Source of the DNA: DATEJJ01 sp039649115
GTDB lineage: Bacteria; Actinomycetota; Actinomycetes; Mycobacteriales; Micromonosporaceae
NCBI GenBank assembly: GCA_039649115.1
Contig: JBBWZQ010000382.1
Coordinates: 1 to 6,473 of the forward strand
Reading direction: 5' to 3'
Length of the DNA stretch: 6,473 bases
Shown: positions 5,566-6,473 of the stretch, piece after piece
Numbering within the stretch: the stretch's first letter is position 1
How the letters are laid out: every line of letters starts with the position of its first letter
The notes under the pieces: generated by a model
The model's database searches: none
What the model was told of the DNA's origin: nothing
Seen by the model: only the letters and a program-made list of their open reading frames with translations
Made by a program: the position numbers and the translations under genes

Positions 5566-5817
5566 CCTGTGCCGTGGCTTGGCTGGCCTCCACCCCGGCC
5601 GAGCACGTGCGGCTGCGCGTCGCCGAGGTGTGGTGCGACGGCGAGTTCCGGGTACAGCGCGCGCGATGCTGGGCAGCGCGACCACCGGTGCGGTGGCCTT
5701 CGGCCACGTTCACCATGATCAGGGCGTACGACGCCGACGTGATCACGAGTTGCCGGAGGAACGCGTAGTCGACTGTTCGTTTCTCCGCCGGATCGCGATC
5801 AATCCCCGGCTCGTCGT
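5566..5817. other. Intergenic stretch with a doubtful small reading frame and alternative hairpins
   Basis: No convincing gene is seen. A GTG at 5574 opens a 64-codon plus-strand frame to 5768 whose first 28 or so codons (about LASTPAEHVRLRVAEVWCDGEF) have strongly coding-like third positions, after which the bias fades. There is no ribosome site, so it may be the remnant of a lost gene. Two mutually exclusive small hairpins overlap at 5682-5707: CCACCG/CGGTGG with a GTG loop, and GTGGCC/GGCCAC with a TTC loop. They could end the hydrolase transcript, but neither has a T-tract. The perfect palindromes CGTGATCACG (5738-5747 and again 5815-5824) and GATCGCGATC (5791-5800) precede the tandem array and share its GATC core. 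Confidence 0.4.
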
Positions 5818-6007
5818 GATCACGGCGCCGCCAAAGCGATCACGGCGCCGCCAAAGCGCACGGCGCCCACCCACGCGATCACGGAACGCCCGAGCGATCA
5901 CGGCGCCGCCCGAGAATCACGGCGCCGCCGGAGCGATCACGGCGCCGCCCGAGAATCACGGCGCCGCCCGAGCGATCACGACGCCCACCCACGCGATCAC
6001 GATCCGC
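5818..6007. repeat. Tandem array of 19-21-bp GATCACGGCGCCGCC units
   Basis: Nine contiguous units begin at 5818, 5838, 5858, 5877, 5896, 5915, 5935, 5954 and 5974, and a decaying tenth begins at 5995. The consensus is GATCACGGCGCCGCCCGAGC. Units 1 and 2 are identical, ending AAAGC. Units 5-6 (5896-5934) and 7-8 (5935-5973) form a 39-bp higher-order duplicate with one mismatch. Units 3 and 9 share a variant CGCCCACCCACGC ending. Each standard unit carries the self-complementary CGGCGCCG, so neighbouring units can pair. There are no spacers, so it is not a CRISPR. From memory, GATC-containing intergenic repeats are frequent in Micromonosporaceae; the role is unknown. Confidence 0.9.
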
Positions 6008-6076
6008 GCTCACCCGACCAGAGCGTCCGCTCAGGTAATCACCCCGACCGGATCCCTTCGGCGCGGCGCCACGCCA

Positions 6077-6124
6077 GACCTTGGTCACTGCTACACGCCC
6101 TGACGTGTACCAGCGACCAAGGTC
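6077..6124. repeat. 48-nt near-perfect inverted repeat (long hairpin)
   Basis: The outer arms GACCTTGGTC (6077-6086) and GACCAAGGTC (6115-6124) are perfectly complementary. After one mismatch, CTG (6088-6090) pairs with CAG (6111-6113). After a second mismatch, TACACG (6092-6097) pairs with CGTGTA (6104-6109) around the six-base loop CCCTGA. That makes 19 paired positions with two internal mismatches. No T-tract follows on either strand. It could be a bidirectional terminator, a folded transposon or REP-like end, or a structured RNA. No transposase gene is in view. Confidence 0.7.
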
Positions 6125-6279
6125 CGCTCCGGCGACCCCGGCCGGGCGAACCGGCGAGCCATGTCAGTCGGAGCGACACCGCGCGGGCAGGCCCATTCGC
6201 ATCAGGCTCGAATCGGTGCATTTGCCGTCAAGAATCGGCTTCGGAGCTCGCAGCAGGCCTACGTGTCACCCCTCACCGT

Positions 6280-6314
6280 CGCTGGACGCCCGCGCTCACG
6301 CGGTCCGTCCAGCG
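6280..6314. repeat. Hairpin with 9-bp outer and 5-bp inner stem
   Basis: CGCTGGACG (6280-6288) pairs with CGTCCAGCG (6306-6314). Inside, CCGCG (6290-6294) pairs with CGCGG (6299-6303) around the loop CTCA, with a small internal bulge between the two stems. It may be a terminator for a gene outside the window; no T-tract is present. Confidence 0.55.
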
Positions 6315-6422
6315 TGGACGGGCCGCACCGCACTCCGCGGCCGGATCCGGGCAGGAGCCGCGGTCCCACCACACGCCTCGCCCATCGATCCCTGTCACGG
6401 CGATCACACCGTCCTCCCGGAA

Positions 6423-6441
6423 TTGAGTCGGGTCGACTCAA
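6423..6441. promoter_or_regulatory. 19-bp perfect palindrome, operator-like
   Basis: TTGAGTCG-GGT-CGACTCAA is a perfect 8+8 inverted repeat with a 3-bp centre, the size expected for a dimeric helix-turn-helix repressor or activator (TetR, MarR or MerR type). It lies in a locally AT-richer patch near the right edge, so the gene it serves is probably to the right. TTGAGT could also serve as a -35, which would put the operator in the spacer as for MerR-type regulators, but I see no clear -10. Confidence 0.5.
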
Positions 6442-6473
6442 GTTGTACGGGATACCGGCCGCGACCAGGCCGG

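Larger units (their letters stand above)
6125..6473. other. Gene-free right end with further structure
   Basis: No frame here has a ribosome site, coding-like third positions and a recognisable protein; the minus-strand frames at 6039-6221 and 6259-6441 are Arg-rich and unconvincing. The stretch holds a hairpin at 6280-6314 and a palindrome at 6423-6441, listed separately. CCGGCC (6455-6460) also pairs with GGCCGG (6468-6473) right at the edge. It is probably the upstream region of a gene beyond the window. Confidence 0.5.

Noticed and set aside
5818..6007. CRISPR array
   Set aside because: Units are contiguous with no unique spacers, and no cas genes are present.
5879..6088. Minus-strand frame with a repeated RRRDRSGGAVILG peptide
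   Set aside because: The periodicity comes only from the 39-bp DNA duplicate; no ribosome site or recognisable start context.
5579..6103. Plus-strand frame running through the tandem array, giving a repeated AITAPPENHGAA peptide
   Set aside because: There is no ribosome site, the product is repeat-driven, and the array has units of 19, 20 and 21 bp, which does not preserve a reading frame overall.
6205..6216. tRNA-like T-loop or attachment site (GGCTCGAATCGG)
   Set aside because: The match to the T-arm is partial, and no acceptor, D or anticodon arm can be folded around it.

Overview
The window is GC-rich throughout. Its coding frames favour G or C at third codon positions, and the proteins are rich in Ala, Gly, Arg and Pro. 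It carries a SigE-family ECF sigma factor and twin-arginine-type signal peptides. This points to a high-GC actinobacterium. A member of the Micromonosporaceae is my best guess, from general character and from the GATC-containing intergenic repeats; it is not proven by any marker here.

Left half, all on the minus strand, read right to left from about 3100 to 1: an ECF sigma factor (start 3046), a membrane-anchored protein of unknown function whose start overlaps the sigma stop (2513-1767), a ThuA-like secreted or lipid-anchored protein (1697-861), a 68-residue CopZ-type copper chaperone (851-645) and the N-terminal third of a CopA-type copper P-ATPase that runs off the left edge (639-1). Gaps between these genes are from -4 to 69 bp, so read-through transcription is possible. 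The copper pair also has its own likely CsoR-type operator, which lies inside the last codons of the ThuA-like gene.

Centre and right on the plus strand: a secreted protein (3178-3864) whose C-terminal ~154 residues are a close paralogue of the sigma factor's membrane-anchored partner. A strong hairpin follows it (3907-3937), then a large Tat-exported serine hydrolase of the beta-lactamase/PBP4* type (4003-5565). The last ~900 bp hold no convincing gene but are highly structured: about nine tandem 19-21-bp units (5818-5994, with decaying copies beyond), a 48-nt near-perfect hairpin (6077-6124), a second hairpin (6280-6314) and a 19-bp operator-like palindrome (6423-6441).

The most interesting part is the sigma-factor module. 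The sigma gene and the divergent secreted-protein gene are served by two nearly identical promoter-like elements, GACAAC-N17-CGTA, one on each strand, with their -35 boxes face to face 10 bp apart. Both outputs, the operon with the anchored protein and the separate secreted paralogue, therefore look like targets of the same sigma factor. My hypothesis is that the anchored copy relays or restrains sigma activity while the free secreted copy shares its ligand or partner outside the membrane. Promoter geometry and paralogy are seen directly; the function is inference.
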